Shown: one piece after another, positions 7,708 through 16,615 of the stretch
How the letters are laid out: each line of letters opens with the position of its first letter
How positions within the stretch are numbered: the first letter of the stretch is position 1
Origin: a bacterium
GTDB taxonomy: Bacteria; Bacillota; Clostridia; Lachnospirales; Lachnospiraceae
DNA: 64,000 nucleotides
Reading direction: 5' to 3'
Assembly (NCBI GenBank): GCA_023663725.1
Contig: JAMPGX010000002.1
Coordinates: 197,308 to 261,307, forward strand
Translations under genes and position numbers: made by a program
Notes under the pieces: model-generated
What the model was told of the DNA's origin: nothing
Database searches by the model: none
The model's input: only the letters and a program-made list of their open reading frames with translations

Positions 7708-9438
7708 ATGAACGAGAACGGCACAAAGAAGAGAGAATGGGTGAAAAACGCAGCGATTGTTTTTTTGACTATACTGCTGATTTTGACTTTTTTCTCCAAC
7801 ACGATTCAAAATTACTCTCTGCCTGAGGTGGCAACTCAGTATGTGGAGAGCGGCTCCATCACAGCCAAGATCAGGGGAATGGGAACCGTGGAGAGCGGTG
7901 ATCCCTACAATGTGAAGATCAAGGAAGTCAGGGAAGTTGACAGCGTGGAGGTCAAGACGGGCGACAAGGTGGAGAAGGGCCAGGTGCTCTGCTATCTAAA
8001 AGAGACCGACAGTCAGCAGCTTGATCAGGCCAAGACAGAGCTGGAACAGAAGCGCAAGGCATTAGATGATGCGCGGAACAACTTTGAACTGAATCTGTTG
8101 ACCAAGGACTACGAGAAGTCCGTCATACAGAATGCGGGGAATACTAGCAGTGTGAACACTTATCTGAGTCAGATATATGCAATGAAGAATGCGATTGAAG
8201 CGGCGGAGAAGGAGCAGGCCGACGCGCAGGCGCATGTAAACAAGCAGAAGGACTGGGTCACGGCTCTGGAAAGGCAGATATCCATCACTCCGGCAAACAG
8301 CGCGGATGTGAGCAACGAAACCAAGGCTGTGAATGAGGCTCAGGCAGCGTTGGATGCTGTCAACGCCAATCTGCTCACAGCGGAGAATCAGCTCAAGACA
8401 ATCAAGGCCCAGATTGAGCAGGAGGAGGATCGACTGTCCTCTGTGAGTGACAGTAATTCCGCCGCCCTGTTAGAGAGCCTGAACGCCCAGCGTCTGGCGA
8501 CCAATCAGAATGTAATCAATCTTCAGAGCCAGCAGCGCACTGCCCAGCAGAATCTGGATGTGGCGAAAGCGGCGTTGGAGGCGAAAAAGGCAACCGGAGA
8601 CACGGCGGCAACCATCAATAATCTCAATCAGCAGAAGGCAGTTGCACAGCTTGACCTGGCGAGAGCGGAGGATACACTTTCCCAGAAGACAGCGGCTCTG
8701 GAGGAGCAGAAAGAGAATTATAACAATCTGGTGAAGAATATTGGCGACGCATACGGACTGAGCTCAGCTCAGCAGGCCATTGAGGATGCCCAGAAGGAGG
8801 TAAACAAGGCGCAGGAGGCAGTGGATAAGCTGATGGCGGATGCGATGGGAAGTGAGATCACCGCGCCGATCAGTGGAATTATCACTGCGGTCAATGTGAA
8901 GTCCGGTCTGGAGACTCCCTCCGACGGAATTGTATTTACGATGCAGCCCGAGGGCAAGGGATACACGATGAGCTTCACCGTGACCAATCAGCAGGCTACT
9001 CGTCTGTCCGTGGGAGATCAGGCAGAGCTGGTCAATTCCTGGAGATATGACGATATTCAGGTGACGCTCGCCAGCATTAAGCCCGATCCCAACAGTCCGG
9101 GTCAGAACAAGCTGCTCACCTTTGACGTGTCAGGCGAGAGCGTTATTGCGGGTCAGAGCTTGAGCGTTTCCGTGGGACAGAAGAGCGCCAACTATGATAT
9201 GACGGTGCCCAACAGCGCGATCAGGGAGGATTCCAACGGCAAGTTTATCCTAGTGATCAATTCCAAGAGCTCACCGATCGGCACGAGATATTTTGCAAGC
9301 CGTGTGGATGTGGAGGTGCTGGCTTCGGATGACACTCGTTCAGCCATATCCGGAGGAATTGAATACTATGCGTATGTAATCACCACCTCGACCAAGCCGG
9401 TGGAAGCTGGCAAGCAGGTAAGACTGGCGAATAATTGA
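7708..9438 (+). CDS. HlyD/RND-type membrane-fusion (adaptor) protein
   Basis: 576 residues if started at the ATG at 7708, which is ten bases from GGAAAGGG; the in-frame ATG at 7699 would touch the SD. A single N-terminal membrane anchor (residues about 13-30) is followed by a lipoyl-like half motif (GSITAKIRGMGTVESGDPYN). A very long alpha-helical coiled coil at about residues 100-380 is rich in Q, A, K and E. The second lipoyl half (EITAPISGIITAVNVKSG) and a beta-barrel/MP domain at the C-terminus complete the family pattern. Such adaptors serve ABC or RND exporters. Here it sits between sugar permeases and a MacB-core protein with no ATPase nearby. Confidence 0.85.
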   Translation: MNENGTKKREWVKNAAIVFLTILLILTFFSNTIQNYSLPEVATQYVESGSITAKIRGMGTVESGDPYNVKIKEVREVDSVEVKTGDKVEKGQVLCYLKETDSQQLDQAKTELEQKRKALDDARNNFELNLLTKDYEKSVIQNAGNTSSVNTYLSQIYAMKNAIEAAEKEQADAQAHVNKQKDWVTALERQISITPANSADVSNETKAVNEAQAALDAVNANLLTAENQLKTIKAQIEQEEDRLSSVSDSNSAALLESLNAQRLATNQNVINLQSQQRTAQQNLDVAKAALEAKKATGDTAATINNLNQQKAVAQLDLARAEDTLSQKTAALEEQKENYNNLVKNIGDAYGLSSAQQAIEDAQKEVNKAQEAVDKLMADAMGSEITAPISGIITAVNVKSGLETPSDGIVFTMQPEGKGYTMSFTVTNQQATRLSVGDQAELVNSWRYDDIQVTLASIKPDPNSPGQNKLLTFDVSGESVIAGQSLSVSVGQKSANYDMTVPNSAIREDSNGKFILVINSKSSPIGTRYFASRVDVEVLASDDTRSAISGGIEYYAYVITTSTKPVEAGKQVRLANN

Positions 9439-9448
9439 TGAGGTATAA

Positions 9449-9497
9449 GTTGGAAGTAAGCTTCCAGATTTTGATTGGTGTGCGTGCTGAAGCACAC
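9449..9497 (+). other. Two tandem hairpins between adaptor and MacB-like gene
   Basis: TGGAAG/CTTCCA (9450-9465), followed by GATTTTG, and GTGTGC/GCACAC (9480-9497). The second lies just ahead of the SD AAAGGGG (9498-9504). The first could attenuate; the second could modulate translation. Confidence 0.45.
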
Positions 9498-9511
9498 AAA
9501 GGGGTGTAAGT

Positions 9512-10687
9512 ATGAAAAAATGGTTGAGATCTTTATCTGGCAGACAGATAAAGCTGAGAGCATCAGCCGGTATTTCTGTGATCCTATTCCTGATATTGAC
9601 TGGCGTGATTGCCCTGCTTATCAGCAGGCAGGAGGAACAGCGGGTCAGCCGGCGCTGGAGCAACGAAGGAGGAACGGCCCAGGTCAGCGTCTTCTTTTCG
9701 CCTCAGGCGGGAGTCTCGCAGGACAGTATAGAAACTTTTGAGCATGCGTTGGACAGCGCGCTTAAGGAGGCCTCCATAGAGCAGAAATCTCCCAACCCCG
9801 GAGCGAGGCTTTGGGCAGACGCCTACAGTGCGGACGGTACGATTACCTTGTCTACGGAAATAGGTCGTGTTGAGGCTGATGCCATCGGCATCGGCGGTGA
9901 CTTTTTTCTGTTTCATCAGTTGCAGCTTTTGAATGGATCTTATTTTTCTGGAAATGATCTAATGAAGGACTATGTGATCTTAGATGAGGATGCCGCATGG
10001 CAGCTCTTTGGCTCCAATGATGTAGCGGGCATGAATGTGACGATCGGCGGCAGGCCCCATATGGTGATCGGCGTGGTGCAACGCCCCTCTGGACGGCTCT
10101 ATGAGGCGGCGGGACTGGATGGCATAAGGGTCTATGTGTCATATGAGACCTTGAGCAAATATGGGCAGTGCAATGGCATCAATCATTTTGAGATTGTGAT
10201 GCCCAATCCAGTGCGTGAGTTTGCGGTTAACTATGTCAGAGAGCAGCTGGGAAAACCGGAGAAGGAGGTGGAGGTGCTGGAGAACAGCACCCGCTTCGGA
10301 ATAGGTAGACGCCTGCGTCTGCTGACGGCCTTTGGCACCCGTTCCATGAATGGCAAGGCAATCATATATCCGTATTGGGAGAATGTTGCCAGGGGTTATG
10401 AGGATATTTTGGTTCTGCTCACGCTGTTTCAGATGATCTTCCTGATCTATCCGTCGGTGCTGGCGCTGGTTTGGATCGTGATTCACTGGAAGAATAAGAA
10501 ATGGACAGCCAGGACGGTATGGGTGGCCCTGCAGGATAAGCTGCAGCGAGCGGGAGATAGACGTCGGGCGCGCCGCGCAAGCCGCAGGAATGGAGAGGAA
10601 AAATCCTGGCTGGATGACGAGCCGGCGAAGAAAGCCCGGGGCAAAAAGACGGTGCACAGGGAGAAGAAAGGCCGCGGAGGAAGATAG
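9512..10687 (+). CDS. Membrane protein with MacB-like periplasmic core domain
   Basis: 391 residues. One N-terminal membrane segment (about residues 18-40) precedes a large extracytoplasmic region that resembles a MacB_PCD domain (DFFLFHQLQLLNGSYFSGND, VILDEDAAWQLFGSNDVAGM, VTIGGRPHMVIGVV). A second hydrophobic stretch (about 296-322) and a strongly basic cytoplasmic tail (RRRARRASRRNGEE...) finish the protein. FtsX/MacB permeases normally have four membrane segments; only about two are evident here. It most likely works with the HlyD-like protein upstream. The cognate ATPase is missing from the locus, so the complex may use a distant ATPase or have a non-transport, scaffolding role. Confidence 0.65.
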   Translation: MKKWLRSLSGRQIKLRASAGISVILFLILTGVIALLISRQEEQRVSRRWSNEGGTAQVSVFFSPQAGVSQDSIETFEHALDSALKEASIEQKSPNPGARLWADAYSADGTITLSTEIGRVEADAIGIGGDFFLFHQLQLLNGSYFSGNDLMKDYVILDEDAAWQLFGSNDVAGMNVTIGGRPHMVIGVVQRPSGRLYEAAGLDGIRVYVSYETLSKYGQCNGINHFEIVMPNPVREFAVNYVREQLGKPEKEVEVLENSTRFGIGRRLRLLTAFGTRSMNGKAIIYPYWENVARGYEDILVLLTLFQMIFLIYPSVLALVWIVIHWKNKKWTARTVWVALQDKLQRAGDRRRARRASRRNGEEKSWLDDEPAKKARGKKTVHREKKGRGGR

Positions 10688-10746
10688 TGCGGCGGATTGT
10701 GGCAATAGGCCTGTGAAAACAGGATTGATGCAGAAAAGAGGAGATT

Positions 10747-13098
10747 ATGAAAAAGGGATTGTGGAAAAGGATGGCGGCATTGTCTCTGGCAGCGCTCATG
10801 AGTCTGGGAATTGCTGCCTGTAATGGCGGAGATGAAGGCGATGTAGGTGGCGGTGGCGGCGGCGCCAGCAGCAAGACGAATCAGGCCGGCAAGCAGAATG
10901 TATATTCATTTCAGGAATTTGACCTGTTCAATACAAATAGCAAGGACAGCGGCAGCAATATTCATGAGATGAACTGTCTGGATGATAAGCTGTATCTGCT
11001 GGTCTCCAGCTATGAATATGATGAGGAAGGCAATGAGAAGAACAGCTTTGGCTTTTATAAGTCCAATGTGGACGGCTCGGACAGGAGTTGGGTGGAACTG
11101 GAGCGCCCAGAGAGGGAAGAGAATCACAGTTGGATTAATAACACGCTGATTACCAGTGAAGGATATATCTATGCTGTGGAAAACAGCAGTTATCAAGACA
11201 ATTCTGATCCGGACAATCCGATCTACGAGGACCGGTATTATCTGACCTGCTGGAGTGTGGATGGCGGGCTGCAGTGGTCGGAGCGGATCGACGCTAACAC
11301 GGAGGAAGAGTGGAGCTACTGTCAGGTATTGAGGGATGGCGGCGAAGGCAAGGCCATGGCCTTCATGGGAGGCAGCAAGAATGAGATAGTGCTCTATTCC
11401 CCTCAGGGTGAGGAGCTCAGCAGAAAAGAGTTGACCGGCGATATCTTCGAACGCTCCGGCATGATGTATACCAAGGATGATGGCACGCTGATGGTTATGA
11501 CCTACAATGAGGATTATACCAAGCGTACCCTTGTCAGTTATGATATGGAGACTGGCACTACGGGGGAGGAGTTTGAAATTCCGTTCAGTGAGAGCTATAA
11601 CATTGCCCAGGGCAGCGGGGATACGCTGTTGCTGACCGACTCACTGGGTGTGTACACCTGGAAGCTGGGAGATGCGGAGCCCAAGATGATGATGAACATC
11701 GTGAATTCAGATTTGCCAGCCAGTAATCTGAATTATGTGCAAATCATTGACGATCAGCATTTTGTAGCGCTGTACAACGATCTTGCCGATTGGGAGCAGA
11801 AGGGTGCGTATTTCACCTATGTGGATCCGGCGGATATTCCGGATAAGGAGACATTGGTACTGGGAGGCGTATATATTGATTCCAGTGTCAAGGCTCGGGT
11901 GATCGATTTTAACAAGGCCAGCGACCGTTACAGGATCACGCTGAAGGACTACAGCTCCTACAATACCGGTGAGGATTGGATGGCAGGTCAGAATCGGTTA
12001 AACAGCGATATTATCAGCGGTCAGATGCCGGATATTATGCTGCTGAATGATATGGGCAGCTATGGCAACTATGTTTCAAAGGGAGTGCTTGCGGATATCG
12101 GCAGCCTGCTGGCAGCGGATCCAGAGCTGGGTAAGCTGGAATATCTGCAGAATGTGTGGGATGCATACTCCGTGAACGGCAAGCTGTACGCGGTAGTCCC
12201 CAGCTTCAGCGTGCGTACTATGGTGGCCAAGAAGTCCCTGGTGGGAGAACCTGATTCCTGGACCATGGCTGATGTGGAGGCAGTGCTGGCCACCATGCCC
12301 GAGGGAGCAAAAGCCTTTGGCGAAATGGTTCGGGACACGTATATCTACTATATGATGAGTTATGGCGGACAGGACTTCGTCAATATGGAGACTGGCAAGT
12401 GCAGCTTTGATTCTCAGAGCTTCATGGATATGCTGGAGTACGCCAAGACGTTGCCCAAGGAATATTCCGAGGACTATTGGGAGGACTATGACTACAGCTA
12501 TTATGAGGGCCAGTATCGGGAGAACCGCAGCCTGCTGTACGATCTGTATATTGGCAATATCAGGGACTGCAAGTATCAGCTCAAGGGGTATATAGGCGAG
12601 GAGGTATCCTTTGTGGGCTTCCCCACAGCGGATTCCAACGGCTCGGTCCTGGATTCCGGCAGTTACACCTTCATGCTCTCCGCTAAGTCAAAACAGCTGG
12701 ATGGGGCATGGCAGTTTGTCCGTCAGTTCCTGACCGAGGAGTATCAGACCAGTAACGATATGTACAACCTGCCAGTGCTGAAATCCGCGTTTGTGGCCAA
12801 GGCTCAGGAGGCCATGGAGCGCTCCTACTGGGTGGATGAGGATGGTAATAAACAGTATTATGACGATACCTGGTATATCAACGGGGAGGAGGTTGTCTTA
12901 GAGCCGTTCACACAGGAGGAGGTAGATCGGATCTGCGAATTCATCTATACGGTGCGCCGTACGTCTTATTACAATGAGGATATCCGCAATATCATCACAG
13001 AGGAAGCGGAAGCCTTCTTCACCGGACAGAAGAGTGTGCAGGAGGTTGCGAACATTATTCAGTCCAGAGCGCAGATTTTTGTGAATGAGAACAGATAA
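10747..13098 (+). CDS. Second large lipoprotein solute-binding protein of the operon
   Basis: 783 residues. Signal peptide with lipobox IAAC at about residues 22-25, then a flexible glycine-rich stretch with GGGGGG. It shares the architecture of the 768-residue protein at 3486: an N-terminal repeat/propeller-like half (about 50-380) and a C-terminal family 1 binding half (VIDFNKASDRYRITLKDYSS, MPDIMLLNDMG, LDGAWQFVRQFL). Both proteins end in a similar helix (EAFFTGQKSVQEVANIIQSR here, AAYFEGQKSAQEVASVIQSR there), so they are paralogues. The SD GAGGAG lies just before the ATG. The transcription unit ends at the hairpin directly downstream. Confidence 0.85.
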   Translation: MKKGLWKRMAALSLAALMSLGIAACNGGDEGDVGGGGGGASSKTNQAGKQNVYSFQEFDLFNTNSKDSGSNIHEMNCLDDKLYLLVSSYEYDEEGNEKNSFGFYKSNVDGSDRSWVELERPEREENHSWINNTLITSEGYIYAVENSSYQDNSDPDNPIYEDRYYLTCWSVDGGLQWSERIDANTEEEWSYCQVLRDGGEGKAMAFMGGSKNEIVLYSPQGEELSRKELTGDIFERSGMMYTKDDGTLMVMTYNEDYTKRTLVSYDMETGTTGEEFEIPFSESYNIAQGSGDTLLLTDSLGVYTWKLGDAEPKMMMNIVNSDLPASNLNYVQIIDDQHFVALYNDLADWEQKGAYFTYVDPADIPDKETLVLGGVYIDSSVKARVIDFNKASDRYRITLKDYSSYNTGEDWMAGQNRLNSDIISGQMPDIMLLNDMGSYGNYVSKGVLADIGSLLAADPELGKLEYLQNVWDAYSVNGKLYAVVPSFSVRTMVAKKSLVGEPDSWTMADVEAVLATMPEGAKAFGEMVRDTYIYYMMSYGGQDFVNMETGKCSFDSQSFMDMLEYAKTLPKEYSEDYWEDYDYSYYEGQYRENRSLLYDLYIGNIRDCKYQLKGYIGEEVSFVGFPTADSNGSVLDSGSYTFMLSAKSKQLDGAWQFVRQFLTEEYQTSNDMYNLPVLKSAFVAKAQEAMERSYWVDEDGNKQYYDDTWYINGEEVVLEPFTQEEVDRICEFIYTVRRTSYYNEDIRNIITEEAEAFFTGQKSVQEVANIIQSRAQIFVNENR

Positions 13099-13112
13099 TA
13101 TGTCACTGTGAT

Positions 13113-13148
13113 AAAAAAGGCTGAACTCTACAACAGGTTCAGCCTTTT
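13113..13148 (+). terminator. Bidirectional terminator
   Basis: AAAAGGCTGAAC (to 13126) pairs with GTTCAGCCTTTT (13137-13148), with A-tract and T-tract on the two sides. It ends the plus-strand transport operon. The loop and right arm also hold the stop and last codons of the minus-strand peptidase gene. Confidence 0.9.
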
Positions 13149-13547
13149 CATATGCTCCTCAATATTCAGTTCCTGGCCGTGCTGCTTCAGCCAGGTCCGG
13201 TGTAGTCGATATTCCGGCATGACCTCCTCCACCAGATTCCAGAATTCTCGGGAGTGGTTCATGTGGGTCAGATGGCAGAGCTCGTGTACCACCACATAGT
13301 CCAGCACCCTCGGCGGAGCGAACATGAGGCGGTAGTTGAAGGACAGTGTGCCGCTGGAGGAACAGCTTCCCCAGCGGGTCTTCTGGTCTCGGATCGTGAT
13401 GCGCTCATAGCTGCCGCCAGTGAAAGGCAGATAATATTCGCAGCGCTTGCCAAAATATTCCCGCGCCGCCTGGCGGTAGCGCCGGTCCATGACCTCCATG
13501 CGCCGCAGTGTCTCAGGGGAATATGTAGGATGAGTGCTGTAAGGCAT
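13128..13547 (-). CDS. YgjP/SprT-like zinc metallopeptidase (M48-type, DUF45)
   Basis: 139 residues. The zinc motif VVHELCHLTHMNHSREFW contains HELCH, with a third ligand probably the downstream H, and the family feature QKTRWGSCSSSGTLSFNYRL lies just before it. These are diagnostic of YgjP-like (WLM/DUF45) proteins. Most members are about 230 residues; this one lacks the N-terminal beta-region and keeps the catalytic half. SD AGGAG is nine bases from the ATG. Its physiological substrate is unknown. Confidence 0.85.
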   Translation of the reverse strand: MPYSTHPTYSPETLRRMEVMDRRYRQAAREYFGKRCEYYLPFTGGSYERITIRDQKTRWGSCSSSGTLSFNYRLMFAPPRVLDYVVVHELCHLTHMNHSREFWNLVEEVMPEYRLHRTWLKQHGQELNIEEHMKRLNLL

Positions 13548-13581
13548 ATTTTGTCGCTCCTGTGTATGGTGTAGTAAAAGG

Positions 13582-13610
13582 ACTTGTCAGGGCTTTCCAA
13601 ATCTGACATA
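13582..13610 (+). promoter_or_regulatory. Promoter of thiN
   Basis: TTGTCA (13582-13587), 17-base spacer, CATAAT (13605-13610). It diverges from the minus-strand peptidase gene. Confidence 0.6.
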
Positions 13611-13680
13611 ATTAAGACAGGACCTTCTCCTATTAGTTATAGCGCATCGCGGGAGAAAATGCAAGAAGAGGTGAGGCAGG

Positions 13681-14373
13681 ATGAAGACACAGACAGGGAA
13701 GTGTATCATTGTGGCGGCGGGAGAGATGACTCTTTCAGAGATACCGGTATCGCCGGACGATCTGCTGATCGCAGTGGATGGCGGGTTCGCCCATTGTCAG
13801 CGGTTGGGCCTGACGCCGGATCTGGTGTTGGGAGATTTTGACTCAGCGGGTGAGGAGCAGCTTGCCCATATCGTCCGCTGGGAGGAGCAGTGTCCGGAGC
13901 GGGTAATACGCCTGAAGCCGGAGAAAAACGACACGGACACTCTGGCCTCCCTGCGTGTCGGGCTGGAGCGGGGATATACGTCTTTCCTGATCTATGGGGC
14001 CATCAGAGGGCAGCGCCTGGAGCATACCTTGGCCAATATTCAGTGTCTGCTGTTCTTGAGGCGCAACGGCGCTGTTGGGTATCTGATTGACGCTGATTGT
14101 AGCTGTTTTGTGCTGGAGGACGAGGAGCGGAGCTTCGGGGCGTCTCAGGTCGGCTATCTGTCACTGTTTTCTCTGGGCGGGCAGGCTGTGGGAGTAGATA
14201 TTCAGGGCATGAAGTATGAGCTTGACAACGCCCGAATCACCAATGATTTTCCTATTGGTATCAGCAATGAATTCATCGGCAGGAATGCTTTGATCAGAGT
14301 GCGCAGCGGCGCATTGTTGGTAATCGTTACGCGGAGTGAGGGGCCTGGAAGCCGCATATCCGTAACGGAGTGA
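13681..14373 (+). CDS. thiN: Thiamine diphosphokinase
   Basis: 230 residues, family-typical. The enzyme transfers pyrophosphate from ATP to thiamine, giving TPP. Motifs seen: LLIAVDGGFAHC, PDLVLGDFDSAG (the acidic metal/ATP site), KPEKNDTDT, and GAIRGQRLEHTLANIQ, a variant of the usual GGRxDH motif. The C-terminal thiamine-binding beta-sandwich follows (LSLFSLGGQAVGVDIQGMKY, ending in TNDFPIGISNEF). In many Firmicutes it lies near rpmB or rpe-rsgA; here it stands alone with its own promoter ahead of gpmI. Confidence 0.93.
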   Translation: MKTQTGKCIIVAAGEMTLSEIPVSPDDLLIAVDGGFAHCQRLGLTPDLVLGDFDSAGEEQLAHIVRWEEQCPERVIRLKPEKNDTDTLASLRVGLERGYTSFLIYGAIRGQRLEHTLANIQCLLFLRRNGAVGYLIDADCSCFVLEDEERSFGASQVGYLSLFSLGGQAVGVDIQGMKYELDNARITNDFPIGISNEFIGRNALIRVRSGALLVIVTRSEGPGSRISVTE

Positions 14374-14425
14374 AGCAGGCTTGCGAAAAGAGATAAGATA
14401 AGAGATAAGTAAGTGCAAAATACAG

Positions 14426-14454
14426 TTGCATGTTCTGAAAATAAAGTGTATAAT
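14426..14454 (+). promoter_or_regulatory. Strong sigma-A promoter of gpmI
   Basis: TTGCAT (14426-14431), 17-base spacer, perfect TATAAT (14449-14454). Confidence 0.8.
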
Positions 14455-14520
14455 TTCCACGAAAAGCCAAATACTGGACAGGTAGCCGGTATGGGCGGAA
14501 ATGGAGGAGATGACGGAAAT

Positions 14521-16065
14521 ATGAGCAAAAAACCGACTGTTTTAATGATCTTGGACGGCTATGGTCTGAATGAGAAAAGCGAGGGCAACGCGGTAGCACA
14601 GGCGAATAAGCCCAATCTGGATAAACTGATGCAGGAATGCCCCTGGGTGCGAGGCAATGCCAGTGGTATGGCCGTAGGTCTGCCGGAGGGACAAATGGGC
14701 AACTCCGAGGTGGGACATCTGAATATGGGTGCAGGCCGTATCGTATATCAGGAGTTGACTCGTATCACCAAGGAGATCATGGATGGAACCTTTTTCGAGA
14801 ATCCGGCTCTGCTCATGGCAGTGGAGAACTGTAAGAAGAATGACAGCTCTCTTCATCTGATGGGCCTGTTATCTGACGGCGGTGTCCACAGTCACAATAC
14901 GCATCTGTATGGTCTGTTGGAGCTGGCCAAGAGACAGGGACTTAGCAAGGTTTATGTACACTGTTTTCTGGATGGGCGCGATACGCCGCCTGCCAGTGGC
15001 AAGGGCTTCGCGGAGGCATTGACCGAGGAGATGGAGAAGCTCGGCGTAGGCAAGATCGCCACAGTCATGGGCCGCTACTATGCCATGGACCGAGACAACA
15101 ATTACGACCGAGTGAAGCTGGCCTACGATGCCCTGACCAGGGGCGAGGGGTTGACTGCCGACTGCGGCGTCTGCGCGATCCAGCAGTCATACGACAGGGA
15201 TGAGACCGATGAGTTTGTGAAGCCCACTGTGGTGGTGGAGGATGGCAGACCTGTGGCCACTGTGCAGGACGGAGATTCCATCGTGTTCTTTAACTTTCGG
15301 CCGGACCGCGCCAGAGAGATCAGCAGGGCTTTCTGTGATGACGATTTCAAGGGCTTCGACCGGGGGCCGAGGAAGAAGATCACCTATGTCTGCTTCAGCG
15401 ACTATGATCCCACGATCCCCAACAAGGAGGTGGCATTCCACAAGGTGGCGGTGACAAATACCTTCGGCGAGTGGCTGGCCGCCAACCATATGACGCAGGC
15501 CAGAATTGCCGAGACCGAGAAGTACGCCCATGTGACCTTCTTCTTCAATGGCGGTGTGGAGGAGCCCAACCCTGGAGAGGACAGGGTGCTGGTGAATTCG
15601 CCCAAGGATGTGGCAACCTATGACCTCAAGCCTCAGATGAGCGCTTATGAGGTGTGCGACAAGCTCTGCGAGGCTATTCGCAGCGGCAAGTACGATGTGA
15701 TTATCATCAACTTCGCCAACCCGGATATGGTGGGACACACCGGCGTAGAGGAAGCTGCGATCAAGGCTGTGGAGGCAGTGGACAGCTGTGTGGGCAGAGC
15801 AGTAGAGGCGATTAGAGAGGTTGACGGAGTCATGTTTATCTGCGCTGACCATGGCAATGCGGAACAGCTGGTGGACTATGAGACCGGAGCGCCCTTCACG
15901 GCACACACCACCAATCAGGTTCCTTTTATCCTGGTGAACGCGGACCCTGCATACGGTCTGCGCGAGGGCGGTTGTCTGGCGGATATTGTTCCCACCCTGA
16001 TCGAGCTCATGGGCAAAGAGCAGCCCGCAGAGATGACAGGCAAGAGCCTGCTGGTCAGAAAGTAA
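14521..16065 (+). CDS. gpmI: 2,3-bisphosphoglycerate-independent phosphoglycerate mutase
   Basis: 514 residues, the normal length of iPGM. It interconverts 3- and 2-phosphoglycerate with a di-manganese phosphoserine mechanism. The N-terminal metal motif is VLMILDGYGLNE, and the catalytic Ser lies in MGNSEVGHLNMGAGR. LLSDGGVHSH and the C-terminal metal set (ADHGNAEQ, GAPFTAHTTNQVPF) are intact. The ATG at 14521 starts the conserved sequence; the upstream in-frame ATGs overlap the promoter and are discounted. The next glycolytic gene, eno, is about 2.8 kb downstream. Confidence 0.97.
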   Translation: MSKKPTVLMILDGYGLNEKSEGNAVAQANKPNLDKLMQECPWVRGNASGMAVGLPEGQMGNSEVGHLNMGAGRIVYQELTRITKEIMDGTFFENPALLMAVENCKKNDSSLHLMGLLSDGGVHSHNTHLYGLLELAKRQGLSKVYVHCFLDGRDTPPASGKGFAEALTEEMEKLGVGKIATVMGRYYAMDRDNNYDRVKLAYDALTRGEGLTADCGVCAIQQSYDRDETDEFVKPTVVVEDGRPVATVQDGDSIVFFNFRPDRAREISRAFCDDDFKGFDRGPRKKITYVCFSDYDPTIPNKEVAFHKVAVTNTFGEWLAANHMTQARIAETEKYAHVTFFFNGGVEEPNPGEDRVLVNSPKDVATYDLKPQMSAYEVCDKLCEAIRSGKYDVIIINFANPDMVGHTGVEEAAIKAVEAVDSCVGRAVEAIREVDGVMFICADHGNAEQLVDYETGAPFTAHTTNQVPFILVNADPAYGLREGGCLADIVPTLIELMGKEQPAEMTGKSLLVRK

Positions 16066-16089
16066 GCGCGCTATAGCAAAGAGGATTGC

Positions 16090-16130
16090 CAAAGGGTAAG
16101 TAGGGATACGGAGCTTACCCTTTGTTTGTT
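16090..16130 (+). terminator. Rho-independent terminator of gpmI
   Basis: Perfect 11-base stem CAAAGGGTAAG (16090-16100) / CTTACCCTTTG (16114-16124) followed by TTTGTT. Confidence 0.85.
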
Positions 16131-16137
16131 ACTGCGA

Positions 16138-16600
16138 AGCGAGAGCGTGCCTACGTTGGAATATATAAGGTGCACAATGACACTAGCATAGCAACTGGGG
16201 TTTCGCAAACGTCTAGGTGGCTTATAGACGATTGTGAAACTATTTCCGCGAGTGACGGAATTGACCAATATAACCAAAACGGGCGCCAGATGCGGTGGCA
16301 GGGCGGCCCTTATTTGGTTATATTGTCCAATTCCTGTTCCAGAAAAGAGTCGTTTTACAATCAACTAAGGTAGCATATAGTCAATTGCGAAACTGTCTTT
16401 TGCTAGTACCGAATTGTGCAAATTGTATATTCCATAAGCTGGCCTTCCGCAGCCGTCGGTACTTAGATGCCGTATTTTGGCATCTTATGTACCGCTACGG
16501 TGAGGACAGAGCGAGAGCGTGCCAGCGTTGGAGTATACAATTTGCACAATGACACTCGCAAAGTAACTGGCTTTCGCAAACGACTAGGTGGCTTAGATCG
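16138..16600. repeat. Three-copy palindromic repeat cluster, MITE-like
   Basis: This gene-free stretch holds three related units of about 85-100 bases. Unit A (16139-16240) and unit B (16510-16600) are direct copies sharing GCGAGAGCGTGCC, TGCACAATGACACT, TTTCGCAAACG and CTAGGTGGCTTA. Unit A' (16350-16433) is an inverted copy of A. A and A' bracket a long inverted repeat (16257-16278 / 16313-16334, two mismatches in 22). A' and B also form an inverted repeat (16413-16433 / 16530-16550, one mismatch). A further hairpin GGTACTTAGATGCC/GGCATCTTATGTACC sits at 16458-16493. The short open frames inside are not coding. The structure suggests a non-autonomous mobile element or a repeated structured RNA. 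Confidence 0.75.
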
Positions 16601-16615
16601 AAAGGAGAGGATGGA

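Noticed and set aside
7708-10687. A complete MacAB-type drug exporter
   Set aside because: There is no ATPase gene, and the MacB-like protein has too few membrane segments.
16122-16552. Short frames on both strands in the repeat cluster
   Set aside because: They read through inverted repeats and have no SD or recognisable sequence.
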